The notes: generated by a model from the sequence alone, not told the origin. Positions 1 through 10,054 are shown, counted from the stretch's first letter. The stretch: DNA of 44,089 nt from Terriglobales bacterium (GCA_016201265.1 JACQDD010000018.1:1-44089); one strand, 5' to 3'. Numbers and translations are program-made.

Positions 1-2
1 TG

Positions 3-1682
3 CAGCAAGCGTTGGTAGCCGAGCCCGTTCCCCTGGCTCGGATCCTTCACCCCGGAGTTAAAACCAACCCGAAACCACAATCTGTAGGGGTTTGGTGAGT
101 GAAGCAGATACCCATCTGCTTAGAAAAGGAGCCTGGGAACCGATACCAATCGGCGGGAGAGATGGTCGTGGACCTCCGCCGGTCGGCCTCCCTCACCTCC
201 TTGACGCGTTTTTTGCCCCCGACACGGCGTTCGCGTAAACGATTATGGGTCCTCGCTGCGCTGCTTGTCGTCGTGGCACTTTTCGGCCTGATTCTCCGAC
301 TCAGTCCCCGGAACAGGGGTAACCGGTTCTGGGGCCGTAGTGTTGCTTCGACTAATACGGTGGCGGTCCTTCCCTTCCAGAACATGGGCCGGAGCAAAGA
401 TGCCGATTTTCTGCGTTTTGCAATCCCCGACGAAGTTGTAACCAGCCTGAGCTACTTTCCGTCGGTAGTGGTGCGGCCTTTCTCGGTGACGCGGAAGTAC
501 GTTGAGCCGGATGCGGATCCGGAGCGCATAGGTCGCGAGCTCCATGCAGTCATCATGATCACTGGGCAATTTCTGCAGGAAGGGGACCGGCTGACGATCA
601 CCGTGGACATGGTCGAGGCCGAAGGCAATCGTCTCCTGGTGCGGGGGACTGTAAGTGTTCCCGCTCAAGATCTCATCGCCATGCGAGCCGAAACCATATC
701 TCTGACCCGGAAACGGCTGCTGCCGATTCTAAACGCATCGGCACCGGCTGCTTCTCCCGCCACTGAGCCCAAGAACCGAGAAGCGTATGATCTCTTCCTG
801 CGTAGTGCCGCGCTGTCTCGCGATCCCTTGCCCAACAAACAAAGCGTCTTGCTGCTGGAGCGAGCCGTCGCACTTGATCCGGGCTACGCACCCGCCTGGG
901 CCGCCCTGGGCCGGCGCTACTACACCAGTTTCACGTGGGCGGGAAGCGAGGCGGAGTTTCTGCGCAGTCGTCAGGCCTATAAGCAGGCCCTCCGCTTGGA
1001 TCCGAATTTGGTCGAGGCAGCCGCCGACGTTGTGACCCAACGCGCGGAGATTGGCGATCTCAACGCAGCCTACGAGGAAGGCGTGGCCTTGGCAAAGCGA
1101 CGCCCCGACAGCGCCGCGGCCCACTTCGCTTTGAGCTATGTCCTGCGCTATGGTGGCCTGTTAGAAGAGTCGGCGCAGGAATGCGACCTGGGCCGCGCCC
1201 TGGACCCAAGCTTTTACAATTGTGCGCTTACGTTTATAGAGCTGTGAAGATACGACCGCGCCCAGGATTTTGGGGGCTTCGAGACCTTTCAAGCCTGGGC
1301 CGTGCCTCTTCGCCAGGGAAAAGCTGAAGAAGCCATCCGAACCATGCCCCAGGACTGGACCGTGCGCCGCTTCCTGGAGGCTTGTGTTCAACGCCGCCCG
1401 CAGCCGGAAATCAGCGTGCTCGCCGATACCGTGAGCCGCGAGAGAATGGGAAGTCATGATCCCGAAAGGAAGTACACGGGCGCCGGTTACCTGGCCTTCT
1501 GCGAACAACGCGAGTCCGCGTTGCGCCTGCTGCGCGCCAGCGTCGAGGGGAATTACTGCGCTTACCCGGCCATGGATACCGATCCCTTATTCGCCCACCT
1601 GCGCGAGGACTCGGAGTTCGGGAAGATCCGTTCTGCGGCGATCGAATGTCGCAATCGCTTCCTGGCACGCCGCAGCAACTGA
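3..1682 (+). pseudogene. Decayed PknB-type Ser/Thr kinase with TPR tail (5' end outside window)
   Basis: One reading frame runs from the window edge to 1682 but is cut by TGA at 96-98 and TGA at 1245-1247. The first part reads like the end of a protein kinase C-lobe (LEKEPGNRYQSAGEM, just after 99). Next come a single membrane segment (about 254-305), a TolB-like region starting VAVLPFQNMG, and TPR-like helices (ERAVALDPGYAPAWAALG, QALRLDPNLVEA). The frame stays coding-like after both stops. At 1245 a GGA glycine codon (family-like ELGRYDRA) would become TGA by one G-to-T change. Such kinases phosphorylate Ser/Thr in the cytoplasm, with a periplasmic sensor/TPR part. A GTG at 99 could start a kinase-less protein, but the second stop would still truncate it. 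Confidence 0.75.
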
Positions 1683-1727
1683 CGCGAAGAGCAGTGGGGA
1701 AACGGGAACTGGGCTCAGGACGCCCTC

Positions 1728-4700
1728 TCAAGCGCCGCAGCACTTCTTGTATTTCTTGCCGCTGCCGCAGGGACAGGGGTCGTTGCGGCCGATTTTTTCT
1801 CCGGAGCGGACGACTTGCTGAACAGTCTGCATGTCGCCGGCGCCGGCCATGCGGGCCTGTTCCAGTTCGCGCTTCTTCTTGCGCTGGAAGGCTTCTTCGA
1901 TGTCGTCCACCGAGGTCGCGATCTGGCGGGGTGGGCGATGGTTGCCGCCGCCTCGTCCGCCGGTGATGAGCGACGGTACGCCAGCTTCGAGCCCCTCGCC
2001 AGTCGGGCCTTCGGGTCCGCCGCCCGGCATGGCACCGAGATCCGGCGGGCGCTCCAGGATTTGCATCAGGTAGAGGATTCGGACCGTCTCCTCCTGGAAG
2101 CGTTGCATCATCTCCTCGAACATGTCGAAGGACTCGCGCTTGTACTCGACCAGGGGATCGTGCTGTCCGTAGCCGCGCAGGCCGATGCCTTCTTTCAGGT
2201 GGTCCATGCTGAGGAGGTGGTCTTTCCACTGCGCGTCAATCACGCTGAGCATGATGGTACGTTCGTGGTAGCGCATGGCTTCGGCGCCGATGAGCTTCTC
2301 TTTGGCGTCGTAGCGCTCTTTGAGCTTGTCGAAGATGGCGTCGCCCAGTTCCTGGCGATTCAGCGCATCCGGCTTTACGCCCTCGGCATAGATGTCCACG
2401 CCGAAGCGGGTAAAGACCGTTTCCTTCAGACCTTTGAGGTCCCAGTCGTCCACGTGGGCCTTGGACGGGCAGAATTGCTCGAGAAGATCGCCGAGAATGC
2501 CGGAGACGTAGTCTTCGATGATGAGGTCTTTCTGGTCCAAGCCTTCGAGCAAGCGCCGGCGCAGGCCATAGACGGCGACGCGCTGCTTGTTCATGACGTC
2601 GTCGTACTCGAGCAGGTGCTTGCGGGATTCGAAGTTCTGGCCTTCGACAGCCTTCTGCGCGGCTTCGATGCGGCGCGTGATCATGCGCGATTCGATGGGA
2701 ACGCCTTCTTCCATGCCCAGGCGCTGAAGCAGGTTTGAGACCCACTCCTTGGCGAAGATGCGCATGAGGTCGTCTTCGAGCGAGAGGTAGAAACGGGAAG
2801 AACCGGGATCGCCCTGGCGGCCGGCGCGTCCGCGAAGCTGATTGTCGATGCGGCGGGCTTCGTGACGCTCGGTGCCGAAGATGTGCAGGCCGCCTACGCT
2901 GGTGACATCGTTGTGGTCGCGGTCGGTGTCGGCTTTGTAGCGCGTGAAGATTTCGTTCCACTGATCGGTGGGCACGACGTACTCGTTGCCGGCGTAGTAC
3001 CAGAGAGTGCGGTTGGAGTCGTCAACATCGGCTCCGACTTTGCCTTGCGCGGCACGAATCGGCTGGGCGATTCCCTTCTTCACGCATTCCTGCTTGGCCA
3101 TGAATTCGGGGTTGCCGCCGAGCAAAATGTCGGTGCCGCGGCCAGCCATGTTGGTGGCGATGGTGACCATGCCTTTGCGTCCGGCCTGGGCCACGATTTC
3201 GGCTTCGCGCTCGTGATACTTGGCGTTCAGGACGACGTGCTTGATTCCCTTTTTCTTGAGCAGGTCGGAGAGACGCTCGGATTTTTCGATCGAGGTGGTG
3301 CCGACAAGAACGGGCTGACCGGTTTCGTTCAACCTATGGATTTCGTCGGCTGCGGCGAAATACTTTTCCTTCTCGGTGCGATAGACGATATCTGCATTCT
3401 CTTTACGCAGCAGCGTGCGGTTCGTCGGAATGACCGTCACTTCCAGCCGGTAAATCTTGTCGAATTCGGGGGCTTCGGTTTCCGCGGTACCGGTCATGCC
3501 GGCCAGCTTCTTGTACATGCGGAAATAGTTCTGGAAGGTGATGGTGGCGAGGGTCTGGTTCTCGCGCTCGATTTTGACGTTCTCTTTGGCCTCGATGGCC
3601 TGGTGCAGGCCGTCGGACCAGCGGCGGCCGGGCATAAGGCGGCCGGTGAATTCGTCGACGATGAGGACTTCGCCGTCTTTCACCACGTACTCGACATCTT
3701 TGCGGTAGAGCGCGTGCGCTTTGATCGCGGTATCGACGTGGTGCTTGAGCGCCCAGTTTTCCGGGTCGGCGATGTTGCCGATGCCGAGCAGCTTTTCAAC
3801 CTTCTCCCAACCCTCGTCGGTGACGGTGATGTTGCGATGTTTTTCGTCCACGACGAAGTCGCCGGTGAGTATCTTGGGCTCACCAGGCGCGGTGTCAATC
3901 TCTTCGCCTTTCTCCAGCTTGGGGATGATGCGGTTGACCTTGTAGTACTTGTCGGTGGACTCCTCGCTGGCGCCGGAAATGATGAGCGGGGTGCGGGCTT
4001 CGTCGATGAGGATGGAGTCCACTTCGTCCACGATGGCGAAATTGTGCATGCGCTGCACGCAGTCGCGCAGGTCGAACTTCATGTTGTCGCGGAGATAGTC
4101 GAAACCGAATTCGTTATTGGTGCCGTAAGTGACGTCGGCAGCGTATGCTTCGCGGCGCTCTTCGTCGTCGAGTTCGTGGACGATGACGCCGACGCTCAGG
4201 CCGAGAAACTTGTAGAGCTTGCCCATCCATTCCGAGTCGCGCTTGGCGAGGTAGTCGTTGACGGTGACCACGTGAACGCCGCGGCCGCTGAGCGCGTTGA
4301 GGTAAACGGGAAGCGTTGCGACCAGCGTCTTGCCTTCGCCGGTCTTCATTTCGGAGATTTTGCCTTCGTGCAGCACCATGCCGCCGATCAGCTGCACGTC
4401 AAAATGGCGCATGTTGAGGACGCGGCGTCCAGCTTCGCGGACGATGGCGAAAGCCTCGACCAGAAGTTCGTCGAGAACTTCGTTCAGCGCCTGATTGCGC
4501 TCGGTATCGATTTGCTTCTGGCGGTCGGAGTCGGCGTCGGGTTCGTCGGGGATATGGCTGAGACGCTCCTGAACGCGGGCGCGAAATTCCTCGGTCCTGG
4601 CGCGCAGCTGGTCGTCGGAGAGCTTCTGCATCTCCGGTTCAAGCGCATTGATGGCCTCAACGCGAGGCAGCATGCGCTTGATTTCGCGCTCGTTCCTGGT

Positions 4701-4733
4701 GCCGAAAACCTTGCCTAGCAGGGTGTTGATCAA
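1728..4733 (-). CDS. secA: Preprotein translocase ATPase SecA
   Basis: SecA is the cytoplasmic ATPase that drives unfolded preproteins through SecYEG. The protein is 1001 residues, normal to long for the family. The Walker A motif MKTGEGKT lies at residues 129-136 and the DEVD box at 236-239, followed by [13 protein letters not shown]. The protein cross-linking domain and helicase motifs ([25 protein letters not shown]) are present, and the C-terminus carries the zinc-binding SEC-C motif [13 protein letters not shown]. Translation appears to start at TTG (4733), preceded by an AAGGA Shine-Dalgarno sequence about 8 nt upstream. It is convergent with the decayed kinase gene, 45 bp apart. The long open frame on the opposite strand (2862-4718) is a composition shadow. 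Confidence 0.98.
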   Translation of the reverse strand: MINTLLGKVFGTRNEREIKRMLPRVEAINALEPEMQKLSDDQLRARTEEFRARVQERLSHIPDEPDADSDRQKQIDTERNQALNEVLDELLVEAFAIVREAGRRVLNMRHFDVQLIGGMVLHEGKISEMKTGEGKTLVATLPVYLNALSGRGVHVVTVNDYLAKRDSEWMGKLYKFLGLSVGVIVHELDDEERREAYAADVTYGTNNEFGFDYLRDNMKFDLRDCVQRMHNFAIVDEVDSILIDEARTPLIISGASEESTDKYYKVNRIIPKLEKGEEIDTAPGEPKILTGDFVVDEKHRNITVTDEGWEKVEKLLGIGNIADPENWALKHHVDTAIKAHALYRKDVEYVVKDGEVLIVDEFTGRLMPGRRWSDGLHQAIEAKENVKIERENQTLATITFQNYFRMYKKLAGMTGTAETEAPEFDKIYRLEVTVIPTNRTLLRKENADIVYRTEKEKYFAAADEIHRLNETGQPVLVGTTSIEKSERLSDLLKKKGIKHVVLNAKYHEREAEIVAQAGRKGMVTIATNMAGRGTDILLGGNPEFMAKQECVKKGIAQPIRAAQGKVGADVDDSNRTLWYYAGNEYVVPTDQWNEIFTRYKADTDRDHNDVTSVGGLHIFGTERHEARRIDNQLRGRAGRQGDPGSSRFYLSLEDDLMRIFAKEWVSNLLQRLGMEEGVPIESRMITRRIEAAQKAVEGQNFESRKHLLEYDDVMNKQRVAVYGLRRRLLEGLDQKDLIIEDYVSGILGDLLEQFCPSKAHVDDWDLKGLKETVFTRFGVDIYAEGVKPDALNRQELGDAIFDKLKERYDAKEKLIGAEAMRYHERTIMLSVIDAQWKDHLLSMDHLKEGIGLRGYGQHDPLVEYKRESFDMFEEMMQRFQEETVRILYLMQILERPPDLGAMPGGGPEGPTGEGLEAGVPSLITGGRGGGNHRPPRQIATSVDDIEEAFQRKKKRELEQARMAGAGDMQTVQQVVRSGEKIGRNDPCPCGSGKKYKKCCGA

Positions 4734-4847
4734 AAGCGAAATCCTTCAGAGGGACACTGGCCCCAGAGTATGACTTAGAGCCTAGCACATTAGATGCTAA
4801 GGGCATCGGGGAGGACGGAGAGACCGGGGAAAGCGTTCGTCCCTGTG

Positions 4848-5270
4848 TTACAGGAACGGATTCTCGACCGCCAGATCGCCGAAGCGACGGCCATGCTGCA
4901 GGTCCTCGCTGTAGAGAATCTCACAGCGCCCCTGGATTGCAGCCGCGACGATGAGAGAGTCGTACCACGAGAGCCGGTTCGCACTCTGCAGCCGGAGCGC
5001 TTCCAGAAACAGCCCAGTCGACGACGGAATTCTCATCATCGGCAGCAAGATTTTGAAAAAATACAACTCCAGCTCAGTCACCGTCATCGTGGCCCTGAAC
5101 TGCCGCAGGCTGACGTTCATAAATTCCTGCACAACCTGGTAACTGATAATACCCAGTCCCGAAGTCACTCCGCGCGTGACCAATGACTCGGCTACTTGTG
5201 CTTTTCGCGGCTCGACCGGATCGAGCGAATAGACGAAGATGTTGGTGTCGAGGAAGTATCTATCGCTCAT
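4848..5270 (-). CDS. vapC: PIN-domain toxin, VapC type
   Basis: A 140-residue PIN-domain protein, the family of Mg-dependent ribonucleases that act as VapC toxins. The N-terminal FLDTNIFVYSLD supplies the first acidic active-site residue. A central conserved Glu (VVQEFMNVS) and a C-terminal acidic pair (LSWYDSLIVAAA, ILYSEDLQHG) follow. The start codon overlaps the upstream antitoxin gene by 11 bp (5260-5270), which implies translational coupling, usual for TA pairs. The RNA target cannot be read from sequence. Confidence 0.9.
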   Translation of the reverse strand: MSDRYFLDTNIFVYSLDPVEPRKAQVAESLVTRGVTSGLGIISYQVVQEFMNVSLRQFRATMTVTELELYFFKILLPMMRIPSSTGLFLEALRLQSANRLSWYDSLIVAAAIQGRCEILYSEDLQHGRRFGDLAVENPFL

Positions 5271-5481
5271 TCATCTGGTCACGCGTAAACTTGCGCCCCG
5301 CGTTCACATGGCGGAGGCTGTTGTAAAGCTCTTTGACCTCGGCGACGCTCACGCGACGGGATCCGTACTGAATAAGCCATTCCCGGAAAGCATCGATAAG
5401 AGCCCTGTGCTCGCTGCGGGCAACTTCTCGGGCACGTTCAATGGCAGCCTCGTCAGCACTAAAGGTAATGTTCTTTTGCAC
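5260..5481 (-). CDS. VapB-type antitoxin partner of the PIN toxin
   Basis: A small protein of about 73 residues that begins VQKNITFSADEAAIERARE and contains ALIDAFREWLIQYG. This resembles short ribbon-helix-helix antitoxins found with PIN toxins (KNITFSADE..IERAR..A). It should neutralise the toxin and repress its own operon. I chose GTG at 5481 over the further ATG at 5562 because family proteins begin at this point and a promoter -10 lies 6 nt before the GTG. The C-terminus overlaps the toxin gene by 11 bp. The part after about residue 45 (VSVAEVKELYNSLRHVNAGRKFTRDQ) would be the toxin-wrapping tail. Confidence 0.75.
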   Translation of the reverse strand: MQKNITFSADEAAIERAREVARSEHRALIDAFREWLIQYGSRRVSVAEVKELYNSLRHVNAGRKFTRDQMNER

Positions 5482-5487
5482 GAGGAT

Positions 5488-5517
5488 AGTGTACACGAGA
5501 TTCGTGCAATCACGCAA
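5488..5517 (-). promoter_or_regulatory. Candidate leaderless promoter of the VapBC pair
   Basis: On the minus strand TTGCGT (5517-5512) is followed after 18 bp by TACACT (5493-5488), then 6 nt, then the GTG start. Transcription would begin at or next to the GTG, giving a leaderless message. There is no Shine-Dalgarno sequence. The word TTGCACGAA occurs in this spacer and again in direct orientation near 5648-5656, so it may be an operator half-site. Confidence 0.4.
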
Positions 5518-5679
5518 TCTCTTTGCTCGATGGCTTCGATTATCCAGACGAAATTGTTGCAACTTGCAATAATTTTGTCGCCCATTTTACCGGAAAAATA
5601 CGATTTCCACAGGCTTCAGAGTGAGTGATTACACTATTGGTGTACTTGCACGAAAATCGCAGTCCCGAGAAACCTACGT

Positions 5680-5961
5680 ATGAAAAAGACCGGCAAGTCT
5701 CTCGCTAGCTTCTACCAGATTGGTGTGCGAAGCGCCTACTATCACAACGATGGAAACTGGTATTGGAACTTGAAGCAGTTTCCCGGAGCTTACTTCGAAG
5801 CTCAAGGATGTGTTGTGTTTGAGACGGACAAAGACTACCGCGAGTGCGTATACCTTAGCATCGGCCCCAGAAATACCGGCGTTCGCAACAAGAACGTGGG
5901 TATGGGGATTTCGGACATACCGGGATATAGAAAACTCGATCCTCCGCCCATGTCTGTGTGA
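5680..5961 (+). CDS. Small protein of unknown function
   Basis: A 93-residue protein that I do not assign to a family. It is rich in aromatic residues (YYHNDGNWYWNLKQFPGAYF) and has a central block GCVVFETDKDYRECVYLSIGP and a tail GISDIPGYRKLDPPP. The pattern of W, FPGAYF, VVFETDKDY and IPGY looks like a folded soluble domain that elsewhere forms the end of larger proteins, possibly nuclease-associated; that is an impression, not an assignment. No signal peptide or membrane segment is seen. The frame is open upstream back to 5629, but no better start is visible. It sits alone between the TA pair and the acyl-ligase gene. Confidence 0.6.
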   Translation: MKKTGKSLASFYQIGVRSAYYHNDGNWYWNLKQFPGAYFEAQGCVVFETDKDYRECVYLSIGPRNTGVRNKNVGMGISDIPGYRKLDPPPMSV

Positions 5962-6055
5962 AGCGAACTGATCCACACTGGCCTGGCTGTGGCTGCTCCA
6001 CCGCACTGGATTGGCTTCGGCTGCCCTTCCCTGTATCATTTCGCCCTTACCGACC

Positions 6056-8839
6056 ATGCCTACCTTCTACGAGCGGTTCCAGGAATCGGCCCGGCAGTTT
6101 CCCAACAATGTAGCGCTGGAGATTCAGCGGCAGGAGCGGGTTGAGAGCCTTACCTTCGCCCAGCTTCAGGGTATGGCGGAGAGCGTCGGGCGCTGGCTGG
6201 CAGGACGGGTGGAACGGGATGCCCGGGTTGCGATCCTGGCGGCGAACCATCCGCGGTGGGTAGCGGCTTATCTGGGGATCATCTGCGCGGGCCGGGTGGC
6301 GGTGCCGCTTGACACGGCTTTCCACGCTGACCAGGTTAGGAAACTGCTGAAGGACAGTGGGGCGTCCGTGTTGTTCTGCGACGCGAAACATCTGGCCTTG
6401 GCGCAGGAGGCGGTGGAAGGATTGGCGGTGGGCCTGGTGATGACCTCGGCCGCGGATGAACAAGCGGGGCTAGCTAATGCAACGAATCCCACTCAGGGTG
6501 GAGGCCGCAGGCTCGCGGGTGATCTGGATTCGATCTTCGCGGCGGGCTCGGAGGGGTTCAAGCCGGTGGTCCCTGCGGAAGCTGACCTGGCGGCGCTGCT
6601 CTACACCTCCGGCACGACCGCCGACCCCAAGGGCGTGATGCTGACCCATGCCAACCTGGTGGGCGAAGCGAATTCGGTCTTCGGCGCGGTCACGATCGGT
6701 CCCAGCGACGCGCTGCTGGGAATTCTTCCGATGTTCCACGTGCTGGCCCAGATGGCGAATCTGTTCCTGCCCCTTTTCAATGGCTCGCGAGTCGTCTACC
6801 TGGAGACGTTGAACACGACCGAACTGGTGCGCGCCCTGCAAGAACGGGGCATCACAGTTTTTGTGGTGGTTCCGCAGTTCTTCTACCTGATCCACGAGCG
6901 CATCTTCAAAGAACTGAATAAGCGAGGAAAGTTCACGGTCTCGCTGGTGCGTGCGCTCATGGGGCTGAACCGGTTGCTGCGCAGGTTCGGGATCAATGCG
7001 GGCAAGGCGCTCTTTGGAAAGATTCACGCCACGTTTGGTAAGCGCATGCGCTACCTGGTGACGGGCGGCTCGCGCTTTGATACGGCGGTCGCGCGCGATT
7101 TCTATTCCTTCGGAATTGACGTGCTGAATGCGTACGGGCTGACAGAGACCTCTGGAGGCGCGTTCGTCAATCGTCCGGGAAAAATGGTGATGGGATCAGT
7201 GGGACCCCCGTTGCCCGGAGTTGAAGCGAAGATCATTGATCCGGAACCGGTGGAAGAAGGCGGTCCGGCGGCCGGGGAGATCGCGCTGCGCGGAGCGATC
7301 GTGATGAAGGGTTACTGGAATCGTCCCGACGCCACCGCTGAAGTGTTGCGCGACGGCTGGCTCTACACCGGCGACCTGGGCTACTTCGATTCCGGCGGGA
7401 ATCTGTTCATCACCGGGCGGCGCAAGGAAGTGATCGTGCTGGCCAACGGCAAGAACGTGTATCCCGAGGAGATTGAGGTTCACTACCAGAAATCGCCGTT
7501 TATCAAGGAAATCTGCGTGATGGCGCTGGAGGCGCGGCCGGGGGATCCGACGTCGGAGCGGCTGTACGGCGTGATCGTGCCGAACTTCGAGGTGCTGCGC
7601 GAACGCAAGATCGTGAACTTGAAAGAGGCGATTCGTTTTGACATCGAGGGCTTGGCGCACAAGATCGCCTCGACCAAACGGCTGGGGAGCTACGAAATCT
7701 GGCAGGAAGACCTGCCGCGCACGACGACGCGCAAGCTGAAGCGCTTTCAGATCGAAAAGAAAGTGCGCGACCTGCAAAAGAGAGGCGGGCCGGGCGAAGC
7801 GGAGGTCGGCACAGAAAAACCGATTACGGACGAGGAGAAGGCCTGGCTTGAACGCGACGACGTAAAGCGGGCGCTGGAAGTTGTGCGAGAGTCGGCGCGG
7901 AACAAGCTCGGGGAAATCCGCCCTGGCCATAACCTGGAGCTCGATCTGGGCCTTGACTCGATGCAGCGGGTCGAGCTGCTCACCGCGCTCGAACAGCAAC
8001 TCGGCGGCGACGTGCCCGAGGCGCAACTGGCGGAAATCTACACGGTGCGCGACCTGATGGACGCGGTTCTGGAGAGCGCGGGCCGGGGCGAGGGCGGCGC
8101 CAAAGCGGCGGCGCCGGCGTGGTCCACGATTCTCGCGGAGCCGGTGACCGATCCCGAGGTCCTGGGGCTGGCACGTCAGCAGCCTTTGGCGGAACTCTTT
8201 TTCTTCCTGCTGGGACGGTTCCTCTATCTGGTTGGGCTTGATCTTTATCACTTGAAGGTGCGGGGCCTGGAGAATCTGCCGGAGAGGGGGCCCTACCTGC
8301 TGTGCTCGAACCACCAGAGTTATTTTGACCCGATAGCGATGGGGGCTGCGTTGCCGTGGCGCCTTTTCCGCGGCACGTTCGCACTGGGCACGAGCGACAT
8401 TTTTGGCCAGGGATTCATGCGGCGGCTGGCACGGTGGATTCGCGTCGTCGTGCTCGATCCCGATGCCAACCTTATCCCCGCGATGCGCGCCGGCGCCTAC
8501 GGCCTACGGCAGGGGCGGGTGCTGGTGCTCTACCCGGAAGGCGAACGTTCGGACACGGGCAAGCCGAGGGTGTTCCGCAAAGGCGCGGCGATTCTTTCCA
8601 TTCACGAGCAGGCACCGATTGTGCCGGTCGCAATTGAAGGTTTTTATGAGGCCTGGCCGCGGCATCAGAAGTTTCCCAAGCTCGCGAATCTGCGGCTGGT
8701 GTTCGGCAAACCGATTGTGCCGCCGCCGGTCAGCGAGGCCAGTGAAGCGGCCTATGACAGATTAACGGCGGAGCTGAAAGCGCGCGTGGTTGGGATGTGG
8801 GAGGAGTTGCGGGGAAAAGGTAGTTCTCCGGCGGTTTAG
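6056..8839 (+). CDS. Three-domain acyl-activating enzyme: AMP-ligase, acyl carrier protein, PlsC acyltransferase
   Basis: About 927 residues. Residues 1 to about 560 form a fatty acid AMP-ligase/acyl-CoA synthetase domain with the P-loop YTSGTTADPKG near 180-190 and TGDLGYFDSGG, TGRRKEVIVLANGKNVYPEE further on. Residues about 590-670 form an acyl carrier domain with the phosphopantetheine serine at about 635 (LGLDSMQRVELL). The C-terminus is a PlsC-type acyltransferase with NHQSYFDP (His about 753, Asp about 758) and YPEGERS near 830. The likely job is to activate a free fatty acid, load it on the built-in ACP arm and pass it to a lysophospholipid or glycerol-phosphate acceptor. E. coli Aas has the acyltransferase first and no internal ACP. 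I prefer ATG 6056 to the TTG at 6011 because the conserved fold starts at TFYERFQESA. Confidence 0.9.
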   Translation: MPTFYERFQESARQFPNNVALEIQRQERVESLTFAQLQGMAESVGRWLAGRVERDARVAILAANHPRWVAAYLGIICAGRVAVPLDTAFHADQVRKLLKDSGASVLFCDAKHLALAQEAVEGLAVGLVMTSAADEQAGLANATNPTQGGGRRLAGDLDSIFAAGSEGFKPVVPAEADLAALLYTSGTTADPKGVMLTHANLVGEANSVFGAVTIGPSDALLGILPMFHVLAQMANLFLPLFNGSRVVYLETLNTTELVRALQERGITVFVVVPQFFYLIHERIFKELNKRGKFTVSLVRALMGLNRLLRRFGINAGKALFGKIHATFGKRMRYLVTGGSRFDTAVARDFYSFGIDVLNAYGLTETSGGAFVNRPGKMVMGSVGPPLPGVEAKIIDPEPVEEGGPAAGEIALRGAIVMKGYWNRPDATAEVLRDGWLYTGDLGYFDSGGNLFITGRRKEVIVLANGKNVYPEEIEVHYQKSPFIKEICVMALEARPGDPTSERLYGVIVPNFEVLRERKIVNLKEAIRFDIEGLAHKIASTKRLGSYEIWQEDLPRTTTRKLKRFQIEKKVRDLQKRGGPGEAEVGTEKPITDEEKAWLERDDVKRALEVVRESARNKLGEIRPGHNLELDLGLDSMQRVELLTALEQQLGGDVPEAQLAEIYTVRDLMDAVLESAGRGEGGAKAAAPAWSTILAEPVTDPEVLGLARQQPLAELFFFLLGRFLYLVGLDLYHLKVRGLENLPERGPYLLCSNHQSYFDPIAMGAALPWRLFRGTFALGTSDIFGQGFMRRLARWIRVVVLDPDANLIPAMRAGAYGLRQGRVLVLYPEGERSDTGKPRVFRKGAAILSIHEQAPIVPVAIEGFYEAWPRHQKFPKLANLRLVFGKPIVPPPVSEASEAAYDRLTAELKARVVGMWEELRGKGSSPAV

Positions 8840-8845
8840 ATCGCC

Positions 8846-8908
8846 TTACCTCAATGGCTGAAACCCGCAATTAGGAAGAGCGCTGATCGCGGCGCTGAAG
8901 GCTGCGCC
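8846..8908. repeat. Dispersed palindromic repeat, copy 1 of the GGGCT-AA-AGCCC type
   Basis: TTACCTCAATGGCTGAAACC at 8846 resembles ATACCTCAGGGGCTAAAGCC at 14654. Both copies are followed by a second hairpin with a CTGAAG-type loop, here GGCGC / GCGCC at 8891-8908. The copy lies between the acyl-ligase gene and the convergent HD-GYP gene and may help terminate both. It looks degenerate compared with the 14654 copy. Confidence 0.5.
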
Positions 8909-8966
8909 ACCCAACGGCAAGAAATCCTAGGGCAAGGAATGCGGGATAAGGAAATCTTCAGAAGGA

Positions 8967-9884
8967 TTACGCGCCGGCGCTGGCGCCCCTTGCGCTTTCC
9001 CCGCACACCTTGACGAAAGCGTCGACGACGCCGCTGTGGAATTTTTCGCCGGAGGCCGACAAAATCACGCCTTCGGCCTCCTGTGGCGAGACGGCTTTGC
9101 CCTCGGCGCCGTGGGTCAGGCGCTGATAGGTATCGGCCACGGCGAGAATGTGCGCCTCAATGGGTACGTTGACGGCGCGCGCACCCTGCTCCAGCAAGAT
9201 CTGCTGCGCCACGATGATGGGCAGCACACGGCGGAGGCGTCCGCCCATGGTCTGCGCCCGCTCCCCCGGCTTTTTCTGCCCTTTCCGAAGGCTGGCGATG
9301 ACCTCGGCACGGGTCACGTTGGCCGCCTTGTAGAGGATGTCGTTGCTGATGCCGAGCTTGCTCAGATCGCGCAAAAGAGCGGCCGAGCGCACGCACTCGA
9401 TGCGGTCAGAACCGAGATCCATTGCCTCGGCAATCTTGGTGGCGAGCAGAGCAACGCGGCAGGAATCGTCCTCGCTGTATTTGTCGCTAGCCAGGAAGTG
9501 CTGCAAAACGACCAGCAAGCTGCCGAAGCTCTCGCGAATATCGGCGGTCATGGCCAGCTTGCGCTCGTAGAGCGTACCCATAGCGTAGCTGGTTACGGTC
9601 AGCATACCGGCCCAGATGGCGAAATTGAAGAAGCGCTCACCCGGGAGTATCAGGGTGCGATGGGCGGGAAGCAGGTTGTTGACAAAATTGAGCAGGATAA
9701 CCAGAAACACGCTGGCAAACGCGGTCAAAGTCGCGTGGCGGCGTCCGAAGAAATAGGCCGAGTAGAGCGTAGGCAAGAAGTAGAAACAGAGCGCCATGGG
9801 CAATGAGTCGGCGAAGAATTGCAGCGTCGCAGCGATCAGGAACAGCGACAGCAGCAGCAGGAGTTCCTTGGTGACTTTACTCAT
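8967..9884 (-). CDS. Membrane protein with degenerate HD-GYP domain
   Basis: A 305-residue protein with about four hydrophobic segments in residues 7-106, then a cytoplasmic domain. The domain follows the HD-GYP layout: VALLATKIAEAMDLGSDRIECVRSAAL, then LRDLSKLGI where active proteins have HDIGK, then IEAHILAVADTYQRLTHG and a C-terminal SGEKFHSGVVDAFVKV. The first conserved His is replaced by Cys (DDSCRVALL), the HD pair is RD, and no GYP motif is seen. It is therefore unlikely to hydrolyse c-di-GMP and more likely acts as a binding or scaffold protein. A 4-TM sensor-like N-terminus suggests a signal-transduction role. It is transcribed alone. Confidence 0.75.
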   Translation of the reverse strand: MSKVTKELLLLLSLFLIAATLQFFADSLPMALCFYFLPTLYSAYFFGRRHATLTAFASVFLVILLNFVNNLLPAHRTLILPGERFFNFAIWAGMLTVTSYAMGTLYERKLAMTADIRESFGSLLVVLQHFLASDKYSEDDSCRVALLATKIAEAMDLGSDRIECVRSAALLRDLSKLGISNDILYKAANVTRAEVIASLRKGQKKPGERAQTMGGRLRRVLPIIVAQQILLEQGARAVNVPIEAHILAVADTYQRLTHGAEGKAVSPQEAEGVILSASGEKFHSGVVDAFVKVCGESARGASAGA

Positions 9885-10054
9885 AATTAGGCCTTAGCCG
9901 CATGCCACGCGGCCAGCCGCACAACGATCCTCGCGGCCGCAGCGCACGGAAGTAACAGACACGTCTCCCGTCACTGATTGAATGCTGAGGCAAGTTGGGG
10001 CGGGAACAAAATTACCGAGGTAATGAGGACCAAGCTCGACTCCAAGCAAGAACC

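Noticed and set aside
2862-4718. 618-codon open frame on the plus strand opposite secA
   Set aside because: It mirrors the secA reading frame, its product is repetitive Val/Asp/Gly-rich sequence with no family likeness, and GC-rich coding DNA gives such antisense frames routinely.
7196-8314. 372-codon minus-strand frame inside the acyl-ligase gene
   Set aside because: Antisense shadow of a gene with clear motifs in three domains; its product is Arg/Gln/His-rich with no recognisable motif.
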